This document shows positions 28,369 through 34,165 of a stretch of DNA of 34,165 bases, piece by piece. Below the pieces are notes generated by a model that worked only from the letters and a program-made list of their open reading frames with translations, was not told where the DNA came from and ran no database searches. Position 1 is the first letter of the stretch; each line of letters starts with the position of its first letter. The translations under genes were made by a program, and so were the position numbers. This DNA comes from Gammaproteobacteria bacterium (GTDB lineage: Bacteria > Pseudomonadota > Gammaproteobacteria > Pseudomonadales > Pseudomonadaceae), in the NCBI GenBank assembly GCA_018826895.1, contig JAHJYA010000113.1, forward strand, positions 1 to 34,165, read 5' to 3'.

Positions 28369-28783
28369 TTTTCTGCGTCGCTTCGCCCAGGACTTCGCTG
28401 CCCTGAACAAGGACAATCTGGAGCGCCTCGGCACGCTCTACAGCGACGACGCGGTGTTCCGCGACCCGCTGCATGAGGTGCGCGGCCTGGCCAATCTGCA
28501 GCGTTACTTCGCCGAGCTGTACGCCAATGTCAGCGAGCTGCGCTTCGACTTCTATGGCTTCGATGAGGTGCGCGAAGGCGAAGGCTACCTGCGCTGGACC
28601 ATGAGCTACCGCCATCCGCGCCTGGCCGGTGGCCAGTTGATCCGCGTGGAAGGCTGCTCGCACCTGCACTGGAGCGACAAAGTGCACCGCCACCGCGACT
28701 ATTTCGACGCGGGCAACCTGCTCTACGAACACCTGCCCGTGTTGGGCCAGGTGATCCGCTGGCTGAAACGGAGACTGGCATGA
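28361..28783 (+). CDS. NTF2-like (SnoaL-type) small protein
   Basis: This is a 140-residue single-domain protein with the alpha+beta cone outline of the NTF2-like superfamily: FAQDFAALNKDNLERLGTLYSDDAVFRDPLHEVRG (about 8-42, given here only as an outline), then alternating strands such as YLRWTMSYRHP and the closing DYFDAGNLLYEHLPVLG. This fold serves for ligand binding or simple isomerase/hydrolase chemistry; the substrate is unknown. It overlaps phrB by 8 nt and the SDR by 4 nt. I recall homologues beside SDR, amine-oxidase-like, DUF1365 and CFA-like genes in P. putida. Confidence 0.82.
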   Translation: MSDFLRRFAQDFAALNKDNLERLGTLYSDDAVFRDPLHEVRGLANLQRYFAELYANVSELRFDFYGFDEVREGEGYLRWTMSYRHPRLAGGQLIRVEGCSHLHWSDKVHRHRDYFDAGNLLYEHLPVLGQVIRWLKRRLA

Positions 28784-29544
28784 AACGAATCTGGCTGACC
28801 GGCGCCAGCAGCGGCATTGGCGCCGCCCTGGCGGAACAGTTGCTGCAGCGCGGCTATCGCCTGGCGCTCAGTGCGCGCACGGTCGAGCCGTTACAGGCCC
28901 TGGCCACACGCTTCCCCGAACAGGTACTGGTGGTGCCCGGCGACCTCAGCGATGCAACCCGAGTCAAGGCCATTGGCGAGCACATCGCCCAGGTCTGGGG
29001 TGCCCTGGACATGGTGATACTCAACGCCGGCACCTGCGAGTACGTCGAGGTCGCCCAGTTTGAGGCGGCGATGATCGAGCGCGTGGTGCGCGCCAACCTG
29101 TTCTCCGCCAGCTACTGCATCGAAGCTGCGCTGCCGCTGCTGCGCCAGAGCAGCACGCCGCACCTGGTCGGCGTGGCCAGTTCGGTGACCTATCTGCCGC
29201 TGCCGCGTGCCGAGGCCTACGGCGCCTCCAAAGCCGGCATGCGCTACCTGTTCGAAGCACTGCGCATTGACCTGGCCGCCGAGGGCATCGACGTCACCCT
29301 GGTCAGCCCTGGCTTCGTCGATACGCCGCTGACGCAGAAGAACGACTTCCCCATGCCGATGCGCTGGCCGGTGGAGAAAGCCGCCCGTCACATCGCCGAG
29401 AAACTGGAAAAGCGCCCCTACGAGATTGCCTTTCCCACACCTTTTATCGCCGGCCTGCTGTTGCTCGCCCACCTGCCCAAGCGGCTGCAGGTGGCCCTGG
29501 GCAAGCGCATGGCGCGCACCACTGAGAGCAAGAACAGCCCATGA
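28780..29544 (+). CDS. SDR family oxidoreductase of the light operon
   Basis: This 254-residue classical short-chain dehydrogenase has TGASSGIG (7-14), LNAG (81-84), the catalytic Ser near 134-135 (VASSVTY) and Tyr147/Lys151 (AYGASKAG). Arg33 after the second strand (LALSART) suggests NADP(H) preference. A C-terminal hydrophobic, basic tail (about 222-254, FIAGLLLLAHLPKRLQVALG) may bind the membrane, fitting a lipid substrate. It overlaps both neighbours by 4 nt. In the P. putida and Rhodobacter light or singlet-oxygen clusters a similar SDR sits beside the flavoprotein and the CFA-like enzyme. The substrate is unknown. Confidence 0.9.
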   Translation: MKRIWLTGASSGIGAALAEQLLQRGYRLALSARTVEPLQALATRFPEQVLVVPGDLSDATRVKAIGEHIAQVWGALDMVILNAGTCEYVEVAQFEAAMIERVVRANLFSASYCIEAALPLLRQSSTPHLVGVASSVTYLPLPRAEAYGASKAGMRYLFEALRIDLAAEGIDVTLVSPGFVDTPLTQKNDFPMPMRWPVEKAARHIAEKLEKRPYEIAFPTPFIAGLLLLAHLPKRLQVALGKRMARTTESKNSP

Positions 29545-30788
29545 AAATAGCCATTATCGGCAGCGGTATTTCCGGCCTGACCAGCGCCTACCTGCTCAAC
29601 CGCCAGCATGACATCAGTGTCTTCGAGGCCAGCGACTGGATCGGCGGCCACACCCATACGGTGGACGTCGAAGTCTCCGGCGAGCGGCATGCCATCGACA
29701 CCGGCTTTATCGTCTTCAACGACTGGACCTATCCCAACTTCATCCGCCTGCTGGAACAACTCGGCGTGGGCTTCAAACCCACCGAGATGAGCTTCGCGGT
29801 CAGCGATCCAGTCACCGGCGTGGAGTACAACGGGCACAACCTCAATACCCTGTTTGCCCAACGCCGCAACCTGTTCTCACCACGTTTTATCGGCATGGTC
29901 CGCGACATCCTGCGCTTCAACCGCGAGGCCCTGGACGACCTGCACAGCAACCGCATTCCCAGCACCACCACCCTGGGCAACTACCTGAAGATGGGCGGCT
30001 ACAGCGAACGCTTCACCCATCATTACATCGTGCCCATGGGTGCGGCGATCTGGTCGATGTCGCCGGCGCAGATGCTCAGTTTCCCGCTGCAGTTCTTCGT
30101 GCGTTTCTTCAAGAACCACGGCCTGCTCTCGGTCAGTGACCGCCCGCAGTGGTGCGTGGTCGAAGGTGGCTCGCGCGGCTACGTAGCGCCGCTGACCGCC
30201 TCGTTCAAGGAGCGCATTCGTCTGAATTGCCCGGTGCAGCGGGTCGAACGTGACAGCAGCGGAGTCACCCTGCACCACGCCGAAGGCAGCGAGTACTTCG
30301 ACAAGGTGGTGTTCGCCTGTCATAGCGACCAGGCCCTGCGCCTGCTGGCCAAACCGACCCTGGCCGAACAGGCGATCCTTGGCGATCTGCCCTATGCGGA
30401 AAACGAAGTGGTGCTGCACACCGATACCCGCTTGTTGCCCAAGCGCAAGCTGGCCTGGGCCGCCTGGAACTACCGCCTCGGTGGGCCAAGCGAACAACCG
30501 GCAGCGGTGACCTACAACATGAATATCCTGCAGGGCATCCAGAGCGAGACAGTGTTCTGCGTCAGCCTCAACCAGACCGAGGCCATCGACCCGGCACGCA
30601 TTCTCGGCACCTACCGCTATGCCCATCCGCAGTACGGCCTGCGCGGGGTCACGGCCCAGGCACGCTGGGAAGAGTTGCTCGGTGCGCAGCACAGCTACTT
30701 CTGCGGCGCCTACTGGGCCAACGGCTTCCATGAAGATGGCGTAGTCAGTGCCCTGCGCGTGGCCCAGGCATTCGGTGAGTCCCTGTAA
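29541..30788 (+). CDS. FAD-dependent amine-oxidase-like flavoprotein
   Basis: This 415-residue flavoprotein of the amine oxidase / desaturase superfamily begins MKIAIIGSGISGLTSAYLL (Rossmann motif GxGxxG at 7-12) and shows FEASDWIGGHTHTVDVE (about 33-49) and a C-terminal FCGAYWANGFHEDGVVSALR (exactly 20 residues). Proteins of this subgroup are nearly always next to DUF1365 and a CFA-synthase-like gene, and one relative in Rhodobacter is tied to furan fatty acid formation. An acyl-chain dehydrogenase or oxidase role is therefore the best inference. Its stop overlaps the DUF1365 ATG by 1 nt (TAATG). Confidence 0.88.
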   Translation: MKIAIIGSGISGLTSAYLLNRQHDISVFEASDWIGGHTHTVDVEVSGERHAIDTGFIVFNDWTYPNFIRLLEQLGVGFKPTEMSFAVSDPVTGVEYNGHNLNTLFAQRRNLFSPRFIGMVRDILRFNREALDDLHSNRIPSTTTLGNYLKMGGYSERFTHHYIVPMGAAIWSMSPAQMLSFPLQFFVRFFKNHGLLSVSDRPQWCVVEGGSRGYVAPLTASFKERIRLNCPVQRVERDSSGVTLHHAEGSEYFDKVVFACHSDQALRLLAKPTLAEQAILGDLPYAENEVVLHTDTRLLPKRKLAWAAWNYRLGGPSEQPAAVTYNMNILQGIQSETVFCVSLNQTEAIDPARILGTYRYAHPQYGLRGVTAQARWEELLGAQHSYFCGAYWANGFHEDGVVSALRVAQAFGESL

Positions 30789-31588
30789 TGCACAGCGCCC
30801 TGTACAGCGGCTGGGTGCAGCACCGCCGCTTCGCCCCCAAGACCCACGCGTTTCGCTATCGCATGGGTCTGCTGTACCTGGACCTCGACGAGCAGGACAC
30901 CGTGCTGGGCTTGTCGCGTCTGGCCGGGCGTGGGCGTTTTGCGCCCTTTGCTTTCCGTGAAACGGACTTTCTACCGGCCTTTACCGGCGCCGGCATGCGC
31001 CTGATCGACGCGGTGCGCCAGCGCGTCGGCGAAGCCCTCGGCCAGGTACCTCAAGGGCGCATCTGCCTACTCACCCAGCCGCGCAGTTGGGGCCTGGCGT
31101 TCAACCCGGCGAGTTTCTTTTATTGCTTCGATAAGCAGGACCGTCTGCAGGCGATTCTCTGCGAGGTCAGCAATACGCCGTGGCGCGAACGCTACCACTA
31201 CGTACTGCCAGCCACGGGTGAGGGCCACCAGCACATGGGCGTGGCCAAGTCGTTCCATGTGTCGCCGTTTCTGCCGCGAGAGCTGGAATACCGCATGGGT
31301 TTCAGCCAACCCGGTGAGCGTTTGGGCATCCACATGGCCGACTGGGCCGGCGAGACCAAGGTGTTCGACGCCAGCCTCAGCCTGACCCGCACTGCGCTCG
31401 ACCGCGCCAGCCTGCACCGCTACCTGCTCAGCTTTCCCTGGATGACCGGCAAGACGGTTGTCGGCATCTACTGGCAGGCCCTGCGCCTGCTGCTCAAGCG
31501 TGTACCCGTGTTCAACCATGAGGCCGCGGACGGTGAGTTCCGCGCAGGCCGACCCGAATCAAAGGATGTGCACCATGAAAAGCTCTAG
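30788..31588 (+). CDS. DUF1365 family protein
   Basis: The 266-residue protein has the DUF1365 opening VQHRRFAPKTHAFRYRMGLL (exactly 20 residues, about 10-29) and the internal stretch PRSWGLAFNPASFFYCFD (about 98-115). His/Lys/Phe positions such as KSFHVSPFLP (about 155-164) are also typical. The domain is uncharacterised and nearly always accompanies a flavin amine-oxidase-like protein and a CFA-synthase-like methyltransferase, so it probably helps modify membrane lipid acyl chains. The stop lies 14 nt inside the next gene. Confidence 0.9.
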   Translation: MHSALYSGWVQHRRFAPKTHAFRYRMGLLYLDLDEQDTVLGLSRLAGRGRFAPFAFRETDFLPAFTGAGMRLIDAVRQRVGEALGQVPQGRICLLTQPRSWGLAFNPASFFYCFDKQDRLQAILCEVSNTPWRERYHYVLPATGEGHQHMGVAKSFHVSPFLPRELEYRMGFSQPGERLGIHMADWAGETKVFDASLSLTRTALDRASLHRYLLSFPWMTGKTVVGIYWQALRLLLKRVPVFNHEAADGEFRAGRPESKDVHHEKL

Positions 31589-32849
31589 CCTGGCGTCTGC
31601 CAAGAACGCCGTACGCGCCGGCAGCGGCGTCGGCGCCAGCCTGCTGCGCCGTGCGGTGATGGCGCAGCTCAAGCAACTGCGCCACGGTCATCTGGTTATC
31701 GTCGAAGGCGAGGAGCGCCTGTCCTTTGGCGATCCGCATTCCAGCCTGTGCGCGGAAATCCAGGTGCACGACCCAGCGGTCTGGGGCCTGGTCGCCGGTA
31801 ATGGCTCGATCGGCTCGGGCGAAGCCTACATTCATGGGTACTGGAGCACCCCGGAACTGACCGCGGTGATCCGCATTTTCGTCAGCAACCTCGAACTGCT
31901 GGATGCCATGGAAGGCGGCCTGGCCCGCGTCGGCCGCCCACTGATCAAGGGCCTGCACTGGCTCAACCGCAACACCCGCCAGGGTTCGCGCAAGAACATC
32001 GAGGCGCACTACGACCTGGGCAATGACCTCTTCGAGCAGTTCCTCGACCCGACCATGATGTACTCGGCGGCCATGTTCGTGGGGCCCGACGACAGCCTGG
32101 AGCAGGCGCAACTGAACAAGCTGCAACGCATCTGCCAGAAACTCGAGCTCAAACCCAGCGACCACCTGCTGGAAATCGGCACTGGCTGGGGCAGCATGGC
32201 GCTCTACGCCGCGCGCCACTATGGCTGCCGCGTGACCACCACCACCCTGTCGCGCGAGCAATATGCCCACACCGAACAGCGCATTGCCGCCGAGGGCCTG
32301 CAAGACCGCGTGACCCTGCTGCTGGAGGACTACCGCGACCTGCGCGGCCAGTACGACAAGCTGGTGTCCATCGAAATGATCGAAGCCGTCGGCCACCGCT
32401 ACCTGCCGACCTACTTCGAGCAGTGCGCCAGCCTGCTCAAGCCGGACGGCCTGATGCTGCTGCAGGCCATTACCATTCGCGACCAGCGTTACGAGCAGGC
32501 CAAGCGCAGCGTCGACTTCATTCAGCGTTACATCTTCCCCGGCGGCGCCCTGCCGTCGATGAGCGCAATGCTCGGTATCATCAGCACCCGCACCGACATG
32601 AACCTGCACCACATGGAAGACTTCGGCCTGCACTACGCGCGTACCCTGCGCCTGTGGCATGAAAACCTGCACCAGGCGCGGCATACCCTCGAGCAGTTGG
32701 GCTATGACGATTACTTCTACCGGCTGTGGGAGTTCTACCTGTGCTATTGCGAGGGCGGCTTTCTGGAGCGCACCATCGGCACCGCGCAATTGCTGCTGGC
32801 CAAACCGGCGGCCAAACCTGCACCTCTATTGGGAAACTTCAATGCCTAA
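31575..32849 (+). CDS. CFA-synthase-like SAM methyltransferase with altered active site
   Basis: This 424-residue enzyme of the cyclopropane-fatty-acid synthase family has an N-terminal lipid-binding part (about 1-140, with GSGEAYIHGYWSTPEL) and a SAM-dependent methyltransferase domain with motif I EIGTGWGSM (200-208). Compared with E. coli Cfa, two bicarbonate ligands differ: Cys139 aligns with Ala165 (MYSAAMF) and His266 with Gln297 (LLQAIT). Glu239 (Glu270), Ile268 (Ile299) and Tyr317 (Tyr354) are kept. It may therefore methylate or methylenate lipid double bonds rather than cyclopropanate them. P. putida also has a light-cluster paralogue that, as I recall, does not make the main cyclopropane lipids. 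The start at 31575 follows an AAAGGATG site. Confidence 0.9.
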   Translation: MKSSSLASAKNAVRAGSGVGASLLRRAVMAQLKQLRHGHLVIVEGEERLSFGDPHSSLCAEIQVHDPAVWGLVAGNGSIGSGEAYIHGYWSTPELTAVIRIFVSNLELLDAMEGGLARVGRPLIKGLHWLNRNTRQGSRKNIEAHYDLGNDLFEQFLDPTMMYSAAMFVGPDDSLEQAQLNKLQRICQKLELKPSDHLLEIGTGWGSMALYAARHYGCRVTTTTLSREQYAHTEQRIAAEGLQDRVTLLLEDYRDLRGQYDKLVSIEMIEAVGHRYLPTYFEQCASLLKPDGLMLLQAITIRDQRYEQAKRSVDFIQRYIFPGGALPSMSAMLGIISTRTDMNLHHMEDFGLHYARTLRLWHENLHQARHTLEQLGYDDYFYRLWEFYLCYCEGGFLERTIGTAQLLLAKPAAKPAPLLGNFNA

Positions 32850-33369
32850 ACTGATCGCCAACGCCCTGCTCTTCCAGCTCGGCTGGTTCGCCTGCGTATT
32901 CGGCGGCGACGGCCCCTGGTTGCTGCTGGTGGCCGCGGCCCTCGGTGTGCATCTGTTCTGGGTCAGCAGTTGGCAGGCCGAAGGCAAACTGCTGCTGACC
33001 GTGTTTTTTACCGGCAGCGCGCTGGACAGCTTTCTGCTCAACCTCGGCGTGTTCGATTTCGGCGAGCCGCGCCTCTTGATCCCGCTGTGGCTGGCCTCGC
33101 TGTGGCTGCTGCTGGCCAGCACCCTCAACCACTGCCTGGCCTGGACCGCCCAGCCCTGGTGGCGCGCCAGCCTGCTGGGCGCCGTTAGCGCACCGCTGTC
33201 CTATTACGGCGGTGCACAGATTGCCGGCGTGGGCTTGCCCTACGGCACCTGGCAAACCCTGCTGCTGCTCGCCGCCATCTGGGCCGTGGTCATGCCGCTG
33301 CTGCACGGTTTCGCGCGGCTCTATCGCAGCCAGTACGAACAACGTCTGCGCAGCCAACAGTCGCTGTAG
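32842..33369 (+). CDS. DUF2878 integral membrane protein
   Basis: This is a small polytopic membrane protein of 175 residues with about five hydrophobic segments (near 3-20, 22-40, 47-67, 78-98 and 130-155). It begins MPKLIANALLFQLGWFACV and has the family features WFACVFGG and GSALDSFLLNLGVF. The domain is uncharacterised and recurs at the end of CFA-like/DUF1365 clusters. The ATG overlaps the end of the methyltransferase gene by 8 nt, so it is cotranslated with it. It may flip, tether or sense the modified lipids; this is speculation. Confidence 0.85.
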   Translation: MPKLIANALLFQLGWFACVFGGDGPWLLLVAAALGVHLFWVSSWQAEGKLLLTVFFTGSALDSFLLNLGVFDFGEPRLLIPLWLASLWLLLASTLNHCLAWTAQPWWRASLLGAVSAPLSYYGGAQIAGVGLPYGTWQTLLLLAAIWAVVMPLLHGFARLYRSQYEQRLRSQQSL

Positions 33370-33403
33370 CGCGGCAACGCGCGCACTCGCGTAGACTGCC
33401 GAT

Positions 33404-33715
33404 ATGACGCAAACCATCGCCCACACCCAGCTCCCCGACGAGCCCGTCGTCAGTTGCAGCAACTGCGCGGCCTGCTGCTGCCAGCTGGAAGTCATGCTGA
33501 TTACCGACACCGGTGTACCGCAGCGCTTTATCGACACCGACGCCTGGGGCGGCGAGGTCATGCTGCGCCTGGACGACGGCTGGTGCGCTGCCCTGGACCG
33601 CGACAGCATGCGCTGCACCATCTACCCGGTACGCCCACTGATCTGCCGCGAATTCGAGACGGCCTCGCCCGAATGCCTGGACGAACGCCGCGGCATGGCC
33701 ACCATTTACCGCTAA
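33404..33715 (+). CDS. YkgJ family cysteine-cluster protein
   Basis: This is a 103-residue protein with nine cysteines. The N-terminal CSNCAACCC (Cys18, 21, 24, 25, 26) and later Cys61, Cys71, Cys81 (RPLICREF) and Cys91 form the putative zinc- or Fe-S-binding cluster of the YkgJ/UPF0153 family. The function is unknown. It lies 34 nt after DUF2878 in the same direction with only a weak ribosome site, so it may be the last gene of the light operon or independent. A short 6-bp hairpin TTGCCA/TGGCAA (33740-33757) follows without a T tract. Confidence 0.85.
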   Translation: MTQTIAHTQLPDEPVVSCSNCAACCCQLEVMLITDTGVPQRFIDTDAWGGEVMLRLDDGWCAALDRDSMRCTIYPVRPLICREFETASPECLDERRGMATIYR

Positions 33716-34165
33716 GGCAGGTCTGTGGGGATGCCGGGCTTGCCATCGGACTGGCAAACAAGTGTGCGTTGCCGATGACGTGGCTCTATCCATTACCGCG
33801 CTGTCTGGTCTGATCGTTTTCGCCCCTTACGGGCGAGTCACTTGATTCGCTTCGCTCACCCTGCGGGCCAGCCTGCGGCTGTTACTCCGCTTCGCTCCGT
33901 AGCTCTTGTTTACCCAAGAGAAAGTAACCAAAGAGAAGGGCACCCCACCATCCGGCCCCGGCTGGGCCGGGGTTCCCTCCTGAAGGGGACTTGGGCGTCG
34001 TCTGCACGATCGCGATTCAAGAGCAAAAGCAAAAAGCCAGACGCCGCCGTACTTGATCTTGTAGAAATCTTGCAAGCTCGCGACCCGGTCCCGTCAGGAG
34101 GCCGAGCGTAGGTGTTGCGTAGGGGGACGAGCCGCATGGATGCGGCGAGAGGCGTAATGGGCCAG
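33716..34165. repeat. Gene-free end region with dispersed Pseudomonas repeat
   Basis: No supported gene lies in these 450 bp. From about 33819 the sequence (GCCCCTTACGGGCGAGTCAC, then CCAAGAGAAAGTAACCAAAG at 33914-33933, then AGGGCACCCC) looks like a repeat that I recall from many Pseudomonas spacers. From about 34090 a second familiar segment follows (AGCGTAGGTGTTGCGTAGGG), containing the palindrome GCCGCAT-gg-ATGCGGC (34131-34146), and it is cut by the window end. Short open frames on both strands here are products of the repeat, not genes. Confidence 0.6.

Noticed and set aside
31512..32789. Minus-strand open frame of 425 codons opposite the CFA-like gene
   Set aside because: It is antisense to a well-supported enzyme and has no family motif.
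33827..34075. Small open frames on both strands at the window end
   Set aside because: They fall in dispersed repeat DNA and resemble spurious repeat-derived proteins often annotated in Pseudomonas.

Overview
The window reads as a chromosomal segment of a Pseudomonas. I infer this from the gene order (groES-fxsA, purU-mvaT-sbcB, hpt-upp-uraA-hemH), an MvaT-type H-NS analogue, high GC with dense collinear genes, and short REP-like repeats between operons. The REP style resembles the P. mendocina/oleovorans branch, but that placement is only a guess. There is no phage, IS, CRISPR or RNA gene that I can support. The interest lies in two accessory-looking operons and in regulatory DNA.

Layout. 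1-1720 (minus): groEL (cut by the window), groES with a candidate heat-shock promoter, and fxsA. 1784-3376: a HugZ-like haem-utilisation protein (minus), then an SDR (plus) with a terminator. 3454-4968 (minus): purU, a two-CBS protein and a 60-aa protein. 5336-5764: mvaT and its terminator. 6079-7509 (minus): sbcB. 7697-14547 (plus): a six-gene, mostly overlapping operon RDD - SpoIIM - DUF4129 - DUF4350 - MoxR ATPase - DUF58, predicted to be a membrane-anchored AAA+ system of unknown client. 14548-17153: REP-rich spacer, a PA4642-family protein, a SulP transporter and a perfect hairpin repeat. 17154-19863: purine and pyrimidine salvage (hpt, divergent upp-uraA). 19932-21263: an MFS transporter.

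21405-33715 is the most interesting part: a putative light / near-UV response island. Three copies of a spaced palindrome TRTACA-N12-TGTAYA, all with exactly 12 bases between half-sites, lie only in its two regulatory gaps. One copy (23482-23505) sits between the divergent units [TIGR01777 epimerase-hemH] and [renalase-like flavoprotein-Trp-rich protein]. Two copies (24913-24936 and 24963-24986) bracket a good sigma70-like promoter for a long operon: RudS-like tRNA thiouridine desulfidase (DUF523-DUF1722), LitR-type MerR regulator, photolyase, NTF2-like protein, SDR, flavin amine-oxidase-like protein, DUF1365, CFA-synthase-like methyltransferase, DUF2878, and possibly a YkgJ-type Cys-cluster protein. 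The regulator has the LitR/CarH layout but no visible B12-binding DxHxxG motif, as in 'class II' LitR of P. putida.

A coherent reading is that light relieves LitR repression. The cell then repairs pyrimidine dimers (PhrB), removes near-UV-absorbing 4-thiouridine from tRNA (RudS), drains the photosensitiser protoporphyrin IX (HemH), and remodels membrane lipids with a flavoprotein/DUF1365/methyltransferase set. The methyltransferase has lost two of the bicarbonate ligands known from E. coli Cfa, so its product may not be a cyclopropane. The lipid product, and the roles of NTF2, SDR, DUF1365, DUF2878 and the Trp-rich protein, are not known from the sequence.
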